Source: a virus
IMG/VR virus record: IMGVR_UViG_3300047379_000427
Span: 1 to 23,598 of that record
Length of the DNA: 23,598 bases
Direction: 5' to 3' (one strand)
Shown here piece after piece: positions 1-6,772 of this stretch. Position 1 is the stretch's first letter; every line of letters begins with the position of its first letter. A program made the translations under genes and the position numbers. The notes below the pieces were generated by a model. It saw only the letters and a program-made list of their open reading frames with translations, did not search any database and was not told the origin of the DNA.

Positions 1-2
1 AG

Positions 3-602
3 ACTGCTGGAAAAGGTAAATGGTTTAGAGTAGTAGAGAGAACAAATTTAGATGCACTTGTAAGAGAGAGACAAATCATACGAAGTGCAAGAGAAGACTT
101 TGCAAATCAAGAAGGTAATGAAGATTCCCCAACAGGAATTCAACCTCTTTTATTTGCTGGCATCCTTCTTGACGGAGGGATAGTTGGTTATGACACTAAC
201 ATTGAAAGTGGTGGACGAGGTGCAAGAACATTAGGCATCGGTGCATCAAACTCCTATAGGAGAGATGTGGTGACTGTAAGTTTGAGAGGAATTTCAACAC
301 TTACTGGTGAAATATTATTAAACGTCCAAACTAAGAAGACGATTCTTAGCACGGGTGGTGGGTATGATGTATTCAAGTTCGTGGATATGGATACTCAACT
401 AGTGGAAGTAGAAGATGGTGTAGCACAAAACGAAGGAGTCACAAAAGCGACTCGTTCTGCAATTGAACTTGCCGTCTTAGAATTAATATACCAAGGACAC
501 GATAGAGGTTTTTGGGAAATAAAAAGTGGACATCGTCACCCTCATGGAACTCATGGGAGAAACGAACTTCACAATATAGAGGAAAAACAAAATGAAGAAT
601 AA
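3..602 (+). CDS. csgG: CsgG-like curli secretion channel, 5' partial
   Basis: This is the C-terminal 199 residues of a CsgG-family protein; the reading frame is open from base 3 and the start lies outside the window. CsgG is the outer-membrane lipoprotein nonamer that exports curli subunits. The visible part matches the family strongly: an ILLDGGIVGYDTN segment, then SGGRGARTLGIG, then a strand-rich stretch with STLTGEILLNVQTKKTILS, and near the end SAIELAVLELIYQGHDRGFW, which parallels the E. coli SAIETGVIFLINDGIDRGLW region. The lipobox and N-terminus cannot be seen. The gene overlaps the downstream curlin-repeat gene by 11 nt, so it belongs to the same transcriptional unit as probable export cargo. 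No CsgE or CsgF homologue is visible here; one could lie upstream. The family call is very secure; its role in a phage is inference. Confidence 0.93.
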   Translation, partial: TAGKGKWFRVVERTNLDALVRERQIIRSAREDFANQEGNEDSPTGIQPLLFAGILLDGGIVGYDTNIESGGRGARTLGIGASNSYRRDVVTVSLRGISTLTGEILLNVQTKKTILSTGGGYDVFKFVDMDTQLVEVEDGVAQNEGVTKATRSAIELAVLELIYQGHDRGFWEIKSGHRHPHGTHGRNELHNIEEKQNEE

Positions 603-1317
603 ACTTCTTTTATTATGTTTATCATTAGGGTTAACTGGTTTCGTATCTGCTGGTGCAGATGATAACGAGATTTGGATACAACAGACAGGTGACAATTTAA
701 TATTGAACTTCACTCAGAGGGGATATGGAAACAAAGTCGGTTTAGATGATTTCTCAGGAACATCTGCTGATATGATTATCACTGGTGCATCTAACAGTTT
801 AACATTATTACAAGACGGAGATAACAATAAGTTGTTCGGGCCTTTCCTTGCAGATAGTTCAACAGTAAATTTAACTTTTACTGGTGACTCTAACTCAATG
901 GATTGGAACGTAGGATATGTTGGTAGTGCAGATAACTTAAACATGTTAGGAACTGTGACAGGTGATTCAAATACATTCGATATTGATGTCGGATATGATG
1001 CATCTGCAGAATACCTTAACTGGGATTTAGTGTTAACTGGAGATTCAAACGTATTCACTACTAAAATAGATAGTGATAATGCAGTTTGGAACTGGACTAT
1101 TACTGGAGATTCAAATGATATTAACACTAACCAATCAGATGCAACTGATAACAAAATCACTGCAATCTTAACTGGTGGTTCAAATGATATAGATATCATT
1201 CAGAAAAGTGGAACTACAGGTTGTCCAAGTGGTCAGTCATGTAGTGGTATTATTGATGTATCTTTCGTGACTTCTAATGCAAATATTGATATCGTTCAGA
1301 AAGATTCTGGCGAGTAG
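592..1317 (+). CDS. Secreted curlin-repeat protein (CsgA/CsgB-like), copy 1
   Basis: A 241-residue protein with a signal peptide (residues 1 to about 20, cut likely after FVSA) followed by about eight repeats of 20-26 residues. The first repeats carry the Gln/Gly/Asn pattern of curlins (IQQTGDN, FTQRGYGNK, LLQDGDNNK); the middle ones centre on TGDSN. Each unit suggests a strand-turn-strand of a beta-solenoid amyloid. The last 40 residues contain two close cysteines (TGCPSGQSC) and end in NIDIVQK. The start ATG lies inside the end of csgG, so translation is probably coupled. Curlins are exported through CsgG and polymerise outside the cell, so the neighbour supports the call. The repeats diverge from E. 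coli CsgA, with fewer Gln residues, and I cannot say whether it acts as nucleator or main subunit. Confidence 0.85.
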   Translation: MKNKLLLLCLSLGLTGFVSAGADDNEIWIQQTGDNLILNFTQRGYGNKVGLDDFSGTSADMIITGASNSLTLLQDGDNNKLFGPFLADSSTVNLTFTGDSNSMDWNVGYVGSADNLNMLGTVTGDSNTFDIDVGYDASAEYLNWDLVLTGDSNVFTTKIDSDNAVWNWTITGDSNDINTNQSDATDNKITAILTGGSNDIDIIQKSGTTGCPSGQSCSGIIDVSFVTSNANIDIVQKDSGE

Positions 1318-2413
1318 TCTTTTACTTATTGGTTCACTTCAAGGTGAACCGATAGGTGAGATTATAGAATACAAAGGTTCAGCAGGACTTCAGAGAGACG
1401 GAGAGTCTTCTGTTGTCAGTGCAAATACTGAACCCGATGTGTTGATGTATGATACAGCACAAACTCAGAATGGGAGAATGAAGATTGAGTTCAAAGGTGA
1501 AGAACGACTGGACTTAACAGAACACTCCAAGGTTTGGATTGACGAGGTATATTACGACCCCGACCCATCCAAATCCAAAATGGCCATACGAATGGCACAA
1601 GGAACAGCAAGATTTGCTTCGGGTTTCGGTGGTAAGATAAAGAAAAGTAATATTAAAGTGTCGACACCTACAGCACAAATTGCTGTGGTTGGAACAGATT
1701 TCACTACCAGTATTGATGAAATCGGAAGGTCATTGGTTATATTGCTTCCCGATGAATTTGGTAATCCTTCGGGAAAAATCATAGTCAGTAATGCAGGAGG
1801 AAGTATCACACTTGATGAAGCATATCAGGCGACAATGGTATCTTCTTTTGATGATTCACCTACTAAACCAGTAACGGTTAGTGGTATTGATGCAAGTATG
1901 ATTGATAACATGTTTATTGTCAATCCACCCGAAGAGATTCAAGAACAAGTTGCAGAAGAATCCAGTGGTGGAGAAAATGATAGTAGTAATATTTTAGATG
2001 TGGACTTCCTAGAGTTCAATGATTTAGAAGAGGACTACTTTGAAGATGATGAGTTGGAATATACAGAACTCGACAGAGACTTATTAGATGTCGATTTCTT
2101 ACAAGATTTACTAGATGTAGTTTTAGAGATTGACCGAAAGGTTGGTATTGATGCAGAAAGAAAGGCAGACCCTTTCGGAGTTGCAAGGATAGAAGGAACT
2201 GCATTTGGGTTTGATAAAGATTCTCAATACAATACAATTGTTGACAAGGGTCTTGGTCAAATTTGGTTCTACAGGGAAGTACAGGGAATTATCTCTATTA
2301 AAATCCCAATCTATGCACAAGCAACGATTAGAACCACTACAGACGAAAAAGGTTCACTAATTAAGGTGGGTGATGGTTCGTCTATAAATATTACCATCAC
2401 ACAAACAAACTAG
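1277..2413 (+). CDS. Secreted FecR-domain protein with acidic repeats
   Basis: A 378-residue protein starting 41 nt inside the upstream curlin gene in another frame. Residues 1-23 form a signal peptide (LASSLLLIGSLQG). Residues about 25-190 resemble the FecR domain: a beta-rich segment with MAQGTARFASG followed by STPTAQIAVVGTDF, the family's hallmark 'T-P-T-A-x-I-x-V-x-G-T-x-F' stretch. Residues about 220-290 are very acidic and contain two LDVDFL copies. The C-terminal end (SINITITQTN) resembles a curlin strand. FecR-domain proteins bind or sense at the envelope; here the protein has no inner-membrane anchor apart from its signal peptide and sits between two curlin genes, so a periplasmic or surface accessory role in fibre assembly is more likely than iron signalling. 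That role is inference. Confidence 0.8.
   Translation: MQILISFRKILASSLLLIGSLQGEPIGEIIEYKGSAGLQRDGESSVVSANTEPDVLMYDTAQTQNGRMKIEFKGEERLDLTEHSKVWIDEVYYDPDPSKSKMAIRMAQGTARFASGFGGKIKKSNIKVSTPTAQIAVVGTDFTTSIDEIGRSLVILLPDEFGNPSGKIIVSNAGGSITLDEAYQATMVSSFDDSPTKPVTVSGIDASMIDNMFIVNPPEEIQEQVAEESSGGENDSSNILDVDFLEFNDLEEDYFEDDELEYTELDRDLLDVDFLQDLLDVVLEIDRKVGIDAERKADPFGVARIEGTAFGFDKDSQYNTIVDKGLGQIWFYREVQGIISIKIPIYAQATIRTTTDEKGSLIKVGDGSSINITITQTN
2383..2390 (+). promoter_or_regulatory. Possible T4-late-type promoter (TATAAATA)
   Basis: TATAAATA followed by TTACC lies in the end of the FecR-domain gene, 33 nt before the next ATG (2423). It resembles the T4 late promoter core, but it also encodes Ile-Asn-Ile and one or two chance copies are expected in AT-rich DNA. 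Confidence 0.3.
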
Positions 2414-2422
2414 GAGAAATAT

Positions 2423-2572
2423 ATGAATAGTATATTAGAGAAACTTCGTCAATGGCATGAATTTCAGTTAACTGGATTTCAAGATGCAATGAGACTAGAC
2501 GATTACCATATGTTATGGTTATCATTCAGTAAGGGAGTAGTATTTACATTATTATTTTTATGGATTATCTAA
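2423..2572 (+). CDS. 49-aa small membrane protein
   Basis: A 49-codon gene with a strong Shine-Dalgarno (AGGAGAAA at 2412-2419) just before the ATG. The first 30 residues are polar and amphipathic (KLRQWHEFQLTGFQDAMRLDD); the last 18 (LSFSKGVVFTLLFLWII) form a single C-terminal transmembrane helix. Its stop overlaps the start of the next curlin gene (TAATG), so it is co-translated within the curli module. I recognise no family. It could be a tail-anchored inner-membrane accessory of the secretion system. Confidence 0.7.
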   Translation: MNSILEKLRQWHEFQLTGFQDAMRLDDYHMLWLSFSKGVVFTLLFLWII

Positions 2573-3207
2573 TGAAAAAAAGTTTATTATTAATTTTATT
2601 GACACCTCTAACATGGGCTGGGGATAACCACGTCCATGTTGAGCAGGTTTCCTCGGGAGATGTGGAACTCAACATAACACAACAAGGTTATGATAATGAA
2701 ATTAAGTTTTCTTTTGCACATAGTGGAAACACATTCAATCTATTGCAAACAGGAAATGGAAACTCTATATCTTGGGTCTCTTACTGGGGGCCAGGAAAGT
2801 CATGGGGTGGTGATGTAGACGGAACTAACAATACTGAAAACGTAGAACAAAGTGGTGGTGCAACTTATGGTAGACACATATGGGGCAATAGTAATACAGT
2901 AGATGTATATCAAAACGGAAGTCATACACATAACATAGACGTTCACTCAAATTCAGTAGACCACGAAATACACCAGTCGGGTAGTGGTTCACATTATGCA
3001 CATACTTATTTCTATGGAAGTGCAACTGGGTCAGATTCCAGTATCATGCAGAAGGGTTCGGGAAATCATAATGCACAAATTACACTACAAGGAAACTATC
3101 CAACAATATTGAATCTTTTACAAGAAGGTTCAACAAACAAATCATATACACTAACACAAAATTGTCAAACAACTACTGGTTGTTCAGTATCAGTCACACA
3201 ACAATGA
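2572..3207 (+). CDS. Secreted curlin-repeat protein (CsgA/CsgB-like), copy 2
   Basis: A 211-residue protein. I take the ATG at 2572 because it gives a clean signal peptide (MKKSLLLILLTPLTWA) and overlaps the upstream stop; an in-frame ATG 12 nt earlier is less suitable. The mature part has about eight repeats with the curlin Q-x-G-x-x-N pattern: ITQQGYDNE, LLQTGNGNS, VEQSGGATY, VYQNGSHTHN, IHQSGSGSH, MQKGSGNHN, LLQEGSTNKS. It is rich in His, Ser, Gly and Asn. The C-terminus has two cysteines (NCQTTTGC), like copy 1. It is closer to canonical CsgA/CsgB than copy 1, so the two may be subunit and nucleator, as in bacterial csgBA operons; which is which is not determined. Confidence 0.87.
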   Translation: MKKSLLLILLTPLTWAGDNHVHVEQVSSGDVELNITQQGYDNEIKFSFAHSGNTFNLLQTGNGNSISWVSYWGPGKSWGGDVDGTNNTENVEQSGGATYGRHIWGNSNTVDVYQNGSHTHNIDVHSNSVDHEIHQSGSGSHYAHTYFYGSATGSDSSIMQKGSGNHNAQITLQGNYPTILNLLQEGSTNKSYTLTQNCQTTTGCSVSVTQQ

Positions 3208-3464
3208 AATCAGAATGTCCACCCGAGTTTTATGAATGTCTAACTGAAGAAGAGTATGACGACATATTAGACCTCTTCGAAGAAAACGATATGGTTATGC
3301 CTGAATCTTTGGGTGACGTAGAAGCTGCATCTGATTTCGTATGGCAAATTCTTTTCTTGACACCTATAGAGTTGGTCTACATAGGATTCACAATGACAAT
3401 ACTTGCAACTTACGGACTCTCTATATATTATATGTACAAAAGGATACAAAAGAAATTTAGTTAA
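3204..3464 (+). CDS. 86-aa membrane protein with acidic N-terminus
   Basis: An 86-residue protein starting at the ATGA overlap with the second curlin gene; a longer form from 3162 would run deep into that gene and is less likely. Residues 1-48 are strongly acidic with two early cysteines (SECPPEFYEC). Residues about 55-77 (LVYIGFTMTILATYGLSIYYM) form one transmembrane helix, followed by a basic tail (KRIQKKFS), which predicts a cytoplasmic C-terminus. The stop overlaps the next start (TAATG). No family recognised. Its place at the end of the curli-like block suggests an envelope function, but nothing in the sequence proves that. Confidence 0.7.
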   Translation: MKSECPPEFYECLTEEEYDDILDLFEENDMVMPESLGDVEAASDFVWQILFLTPIELVYIGFTMTILATYGLSIYYMYKRIQKKFS

Positions 3465-4039
3465 TGTTTGAGAACTGGTCGGTCAAAAGAGTCGAGAGGT
3501 CAGACATAAAAGACTTCATAGAAACTCATCACTATTCAAAATCAATCAACGGATGTATTGCAGATTACTGTTATGCATTGTTCCACGAAGAACAAATGAA
3601 AGGTGCAATGTTCTATGGTAGGTTTGCTATGATGAACCAGTGGATGAAATACGGAGATAACAAAGAGGATGTAATAGAACTTAGAAGACTCTGTTGCATT
3701 GATGACACTCCAAAGAACACTGAAAGTTTTTTTATTGGTGCATCCCTAAGACAACTTAAAAAGGATTGGGGTGGTAAGACTGTAGTTAGTTATGCAGATA
3801 ATGAATATGGACATGAGGGAATCATCTATAAAGCAACCAACTTCGATTACATAGGACAAACTAAGTTTGATAGAGTTATCATACATGGAGACCGAAGATA
3901 CCACGACAAGACGATTAGGACAAAGGATGCACATGGTGTATTGAAACCATATGCACAAAAGATTAAAGATGCATTAGAAGAAGGTACTGCACATTATCAT
4001 AGAACTAAAGGAAAGAACATTTTCGTGTATAAATACTAG
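3464..4039 (+). CDS. mom-like: Mom-like adenine-modification protein (GNAT-type)
   Basis: A 191-residue protein resembling the phage Mu Mom family, a GNAT-fold group that modifies adenine in phage DNA so that restriction enzymes fail to cut. The recognisable stretch runs from the early HHYSKS through FYGRFAMMN, then VIELRRLCCIDDTPKNTES, FFIGASLRQLKK, VVSYADNEYGHEG and YKATNFDYIG; this combination is typical of Mom-like proteins in tailed phages. Length is near that of Mu Mom (about 230 aa). The gene starts at a TAATG overlap and its last codons (GTG TAT AAA TAC TAG) contain a promoter-like box for iscU. With the C5-methyltransferase/dioxygenase pair at 7939-10183 it suggests modification of both adenine and cytosine. 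The exact chemistry here is not known; another GNAT transferase is the alternative. Confidence 0.75.
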   Translation: MFENWSVKRVERSDIKDFIETHHYSKSINGCIADYCYALFHEEQMKGAMFYGRFAMMNQWMKYGDNKEDVIELRRLCCIDDTPKNTESFFIGASLRQLKKDWGGKTVVSYADNEYGHEGIIYKATNFDYIGQTKFDRVIIHGDRRYHDKTIRTKDAHGVLKPYAQKIKDALEEGTAHYHRTKGKNIFVYKY

Positions 4040-4046
4040 TATGGCA
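4017..4046 (+). repeat. 30-nt promoter/start module, copy 1
   Basis: The first 16 nt (ACATTTTCGTGTATAA) are identical to 17957-17972. In both copies the ATGGCA start lies exactly 8 nt further on, so the two 30-nt modules align without a length change. Copy 1 spans the mom-like stop and the iscU start. Confidence 0.8.
4028..4035 (+). promoter_or_regulatory. T4-late-like promoter of iscU
   Basis: TATAAATACTAGT closely matches the T4 late consensus TATAAATACTATT. The box ends 5 nt before the iscU ATG, so a transcript starting about 6 nt downstream would begin at the start codon itself. No Shine-Dalgarno is correctly placed for iscU, which supports a leaderless mRNA. Confidence 0.6.
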
Positions 4047-4439
4047 TATTCAAAGAAAGTAATCGATAGATTCGAAGGTGTTCTCAATGCACCCGAACAA
4101 TTCTCTGTTGGAAGATTTGACCCAAAAGACCCAACTGTTGCAACTGGAATGGCAGGAGCTCCTGCATGTGGTGATGTAATGAAACTTCAATTGAAAATAG
4201 ACCCAGGCAACAATCGTATAGTCGATGTCAAGTTTAAAACGTATGGTTGTGGAAGTGCAATTGCATCCAGTTCACTATTTGTGGATTTACTTAAAGGGTT
4301 GACCATAGAAGAAGCAAAAGAAATTAAGGATAAGGACATTGCAGATGCATTGGAATTACCACCAATTAAATTACACTGCAGTGTTCTTGCAGAAGATTCA
4401 ATTAGAAAGGCAATAGAGGATTGGGAAAGTGATGGATAA
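4041..4439 (+). CDS. iscU: IscU-type Fe-S cluster scaffold
   Basis: A 132-residue IscU homologue of normal family length. IscU receives sulfur from IscS, builds a [2Fe-2S] cluster and passes it on with HscA/HscB. All ligand positions are present: Cys43 and Asp45 (APACGD), Cys70 (YGCGSA) and His112-Cys113 (LHCSVLAEDS). The HscA-binding motif LPPVK appears as LPPIK (residues 106-110). The protein therefore looks functional and would have to use host IscS and HscA, since no partners are visible. It begins one base after the mom-like stop, with a late-promoter-like box just upstream. It may maintain host Fe-S proteins during infection or serve a phage protein; neither is shown by the sequence. 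Confidence 0.93.
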   Translation: MAYSKKVIDRFEGVLNAPEQFSVGRFDPKDPTVATGMAGAPACGDVMKLQLKIDPGNNRIVDVKFKTYGCGSAIASSSLFVDLLKGLTIEEAKEIKDKDIADALELPPIKLHCSVLAEDSIRKAIEDWESDG

Positions 4440-4581
4440 AAGAGTAGTAGAACTAGTAAACGAATATCGAATTAAAAGAAGAAGAAAAATGTGGTCAGGA
4501 ATTTGGTCTGCATTTCTTGGTCTTTCATTGATATGTATTTGTCTATACATATTCTTTTTTGCTTGGCCGACAGTTGTATAG
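4432..4581 (+). CDS. 49-aa small membrane protein
   Basis: A 49-codon gene starting within the end of iscU. The N-terminus is basic (NEYRIKRRRKMW) and residues about 22-46 (GIWSAFLGLSLICICLYIFFF) form a single transmembrane helix with the N-terminus predicted inside. It overlaps the start of the cyclase gene by 23 nt in another frame. It could be an independent membrane microprotein, or, if ribosomes shift by +1 in the T-run at 4555-4560, an extra N-terminal helix of the cyclase. No family recognised. Confidence 0.6.
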   Translation: MDKRVVELVNEYRIKRRRKMWSGIWSAFLGLSLICICLYIFFFAWPTVV

Positions 4582-6412
4582 TTGGAAAACAGTCCTAATC
4601 ACCATAGGTGTATTTGTAGGACTTAAGATTTGGTCTCCCTATCTCGTAGATAATATCACTTGGTCTTACTTTGATGTTCTTCATCAGAGTCAGGAGAAAG
4701 TTCAGGTTGATGACATCGTCTTAGTAGACATAGACGAAAAATCACTTGAAGTGTTCGGACAGTATCCGATAAAACGTAGTATCTATAGGGATTTACTCCT
4801 TAACACTCATTACACTAATACACATGTTTTCACTCAACTCTTTAACCAACCTGATAGACAGTCAGGAGAAGATGAGATTTTTGCAGAAGGATTGATAAAC
4901 AGATTAACAATTTTATCAGCTGCACCAACAACACAAACTCAAAAAGGTTCTGCACCATTCGTAGGTAACTCTACATTCGGTGGAGGTGAAGCAAAAGATT
5001 GGTTGTGGAACTTTTCAGGAATATCAAGTCCTATCAGGATTCTTCAGGACAATACTTATGGAGTTGGAGTTACAGTTGCAACACCTAGTGTTTCGGGTAC
5101 TGCAAACTTTGACGGAACAACAAGGTCAATACCTTTAATCGTTACTGCAAACGACCAAGTATATCCTTCTCTTGCACTAGAGACATTACGTGCATTATCA
5201 GACCAACCTTCATATCAAACTAGAATTACAGAGATAGGTGTTGAATGGTTACGAATGGGTAGGGACAAACCTATTACCACCACTCCAACGAGTGATGTTA
5301 TGGTAACCTATTGGAATGAGTTCCAACGGGTTTCTGCAGTAGACTTACCTAATCTAAATCTTACTAATAAGATTCTTGTATGGGGGTTAACTGCTGAGGG
5401 ATTGAATAATCCAGTTTCAACTCCAGTGGGTGTATTGTATCCTCACGAAGTGCAAGCGAACCATATCCAAACCGTTTTGTCAGGAGTTCAAATACAACAA
5501 TCCTACTATCTTGGATTGCTTGAGATTGTTCTTCTGTTGACAGTTCTTGTATTGATATTGGGGATGGTTTACAAACTTCCCACAATTCTTTCGGGGATAA
5601 TGAGTCTAACACTTGTAGGACTTCAAATCTTCGGGAGTTATTATATTTGGACTTCAGAGCTCGTTCTTTTCGATACCTTCTTTTCATCGATTGCCTCCTT
5701 AATTGTTTTCGGTCATGCCTCTTTCAATCAATACTATACAACCTACCAACTCAAAGAAGAAATTAAGAAGCAGTTCCAAAAGTATTTATCTCCCGACATG
5801 GTTGACCAACTCGCAGAGAATCCCGATTTACTTAAATTAGGTGGAGATAGAAAGGAACTTACATTCATGTTCATGGACATATGTGGATTCACTCCAATCA
5901 GTGAACACTACATGAAACAAGACGACCCCGAGGGATTAGTGGAACTCATTAACAAATTCCTTGACATGCAAACAAAGATAATACTAAATAATAATGGAAC
6001 AATTGACAAGTATATGGGTGATTGTATTATGAGTTTTTGGAATGCACCTTTGGATTGTCCCGACCATGCCGAGATGGCAGTCAAGTCTGCAGAAGAAATA
6101 CTAATTGCAACCAAGGAACTTAATGAAGAACTCAAACCACTCGGCCTCCCTCCTATCAATGTGGGTATTGGTATTAACACTGGGGAGTGTATCGTTGGAA
6201 ACATGGGGTCAGAACTTAGATTTGACTATTCCGTCATTGGAGATGCCGTCAACCTTGGTGCTAGACTCGAAGGACAAACAAGAAATTATGAGGGGGTGGA
6301 CGTGTTGTTGGGCGAAGCAACATATCTCCAGTGTCCAAACAGAACATTCACTAAAGTCGACTCTATTACAGTTAAAGGAAAATCAGAACCAGTCGTGGTT
6401 TACACTATCTGA
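4559..6412 (+). CDS. CHASE2-domain class III nucleotidyl (adenylate) cyclase
   Basis: A 617-residue membrane cyclase. Order: one N-terminal membrane helix (about 9-25), a CHASE2-like extracytoplasmic sensor (about 30-310), three membrane helices (about 318-385), then a cytoplasmic class III cyclase domain (about 420-617). The metal-binding aspartates are present: Asp440 in FMDICGFT and Asp488 in KYMGDCIMSFW. The purine-selecting Lys484 favours ATP; the second selectivity position is Ser558 (YSVIGDAVN), where bacterial adenylate cyclases often have Thr or Asp. The transition-state pair is Asn565 and Arg569. The enzyme looks active and would make cAMP in the host. The start is uncertain: no ATG is available before residue 200; TTG at 4559 or 4574 are the options, both without a clear Shine-Dalgarno. 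A sensor-linked cyclase is very unusual in a phage. Confidence 0.9.
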   Translation: MLGRQLYSWKTVLITIGVFVGLKIWSPYLVDNITWSYFDVLHQSQEKVQVDDIVLVDIDEKSLEVFGQYPIKRSIYRDLLLNTHYTNTHVFTQLFNQPDRQSGEDEIFAEGLINRLTILSAAPTTQTQKGSAPFVGNSTFGGGEAKDWLWNFSGISSPIRILQDNTYGVGVTVATPSVSGTANFDGTTRSIPLIVTANDQVYPSLALETLRALSDQPSYQTRITEIGVEWLRMGRDKPITTTPTSDVMVTYWNEFQRVSAVDLPNLNLTNKILVWGLTAEGLNNPVSTPVGVLYPHEVQANHIQTVLSGVQIQQSYYLGLLEIVLLLTVLVLILGMVYKLPTILSGIMSLTLVGLQIFGSYYIWTSELVLFDTFFSSIASLIVFGHASFNQYYTTYQLKEEIKKQFQKYLSPDMVDQLAENPDLLKLGGDRKELTFMFMDICGFTPISEHYMKQDDPEGLVELINKFLDMQTKIILNNNGTIDKYMGDCIMSFWNAPLDCPDHAEMAVKSAEEILIATKELNEELKPLGLPPINVGIGINTGECIVGNMGSELRFDYSVIGDAVNLGARLEGQTRNYEGVDVLLGEATYLQCPNRTFTKVDSITVKGKSEPVVVYTI

Positions 6413-6716
6413 ACCACCTAGTACGTTTGACTGGACTGCATTCTATACTCTTCAACTACTAGATATCTATTCTACATATCGTGGACTTAAATACGATTGT
6501 GTCGTAGAAATGAATCCAATCGTAGGAGAGTCTCCTTCAGTTGCTAGAATGTTTGCAATTAAGACTGCAATTCTAATACCTGCTATTGAGGTGGATAGAA
6601 GAAACAACGAAATAACTGAAGATACATTCCACGAAATGAACTTTCTTATGTCCATAGTAGTTGCAAATAACTTTGACCAAGTAAAACAGGCAAAAAAATA
6701 TTGCAATAAAAGATAA
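6288..6716 (+). CDS. Small conserved protein, DUF5658-like, start uncertain
   Basis: The believable part begins near 6420 and reads DWTAFYTLQLLDIYSTYRGL, then EMNPIVGESPSVARMFAIKT, followed by a polar tail ending KKYCNKR. The 'LLD..ST..GL....E.NP..G' pattern resembles DUF5658-type proteins; it is moderately hydrophobic. No ATG, GTG or TTG lies close to this segment. The nearest upstream ATG in frame is 6288, which would add about 45 residues read out of frame through the cyclase end and gives a 142-residue protein with an AAGGA 13 nt upstream. Alternatives are a rare start codon near 6415 or a +1 shift at the cyclase stop. Function unknown. Confidence 0.5.
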   Translation: MRGWTCCWAKQHISSVQTEHSLKSTLLQLKENQNQSWFTLSEPPSTFDWTAFYTLQLLDIYSTYRGLKYDCVVEMNPIVGESPSVARMFAIKTAILIPAIEVDRRNNEITEDTFHEMNFLMSIVVANNFDQVKQAKKYCNKR

Positions 6717-6723
6717 AACCCCC

Positions 6724-6751
6724 TTGAAATTTTAGAAAAAGTCCTTATAAT
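6724..6751 (+). promoter_or_regulatory. Sigma70-type promoter upstream of hsp20
   Basis: TTGAAA (6724-6729), 16 nt spacer, perfect TATAAT (6746-6751). The predicted start coincides with an ATG at 6758 that opens a three-codon frame (Met-Val-Leu-stop), so the first bases could be read as a leaderless mini-ORF. The transcript would have a leader of about 175 nt before hsp20. Confidence 0.7.
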
Positions 6752-6764
6752 AGTAGTATGGTGT

Positions 6765-6772
6765 TATAAATA
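6765..6772 (+). promoter_or_regulatory. T4-late-like promoter upstream of hsp20
   Basis: TATAAATACCATT matches the T4 late consensus (TATAAATACTATT) at all but one position and lies in a non-coding stretch 14 nt after the sigma70-type -10. The arrangement suggests early and late expression of hsp20 from tandem promoters. Confidence 0.6.

Noticed and set aside
714-1199. A 161-codon open frame on the minus strand opposite the first curlin gene
   Set aside because: It mirrors the repeated TGDSN coding units (recurring FESPV), has no start signal, and all real genes are on the + strand.
6105-6287. Upstream extension of the DUF5658-like frame to 6105
   Set aside because: This part is the cyclase catalytic domain read in another frame, including the essential Asn/Arg region, and has no sensible protein features.
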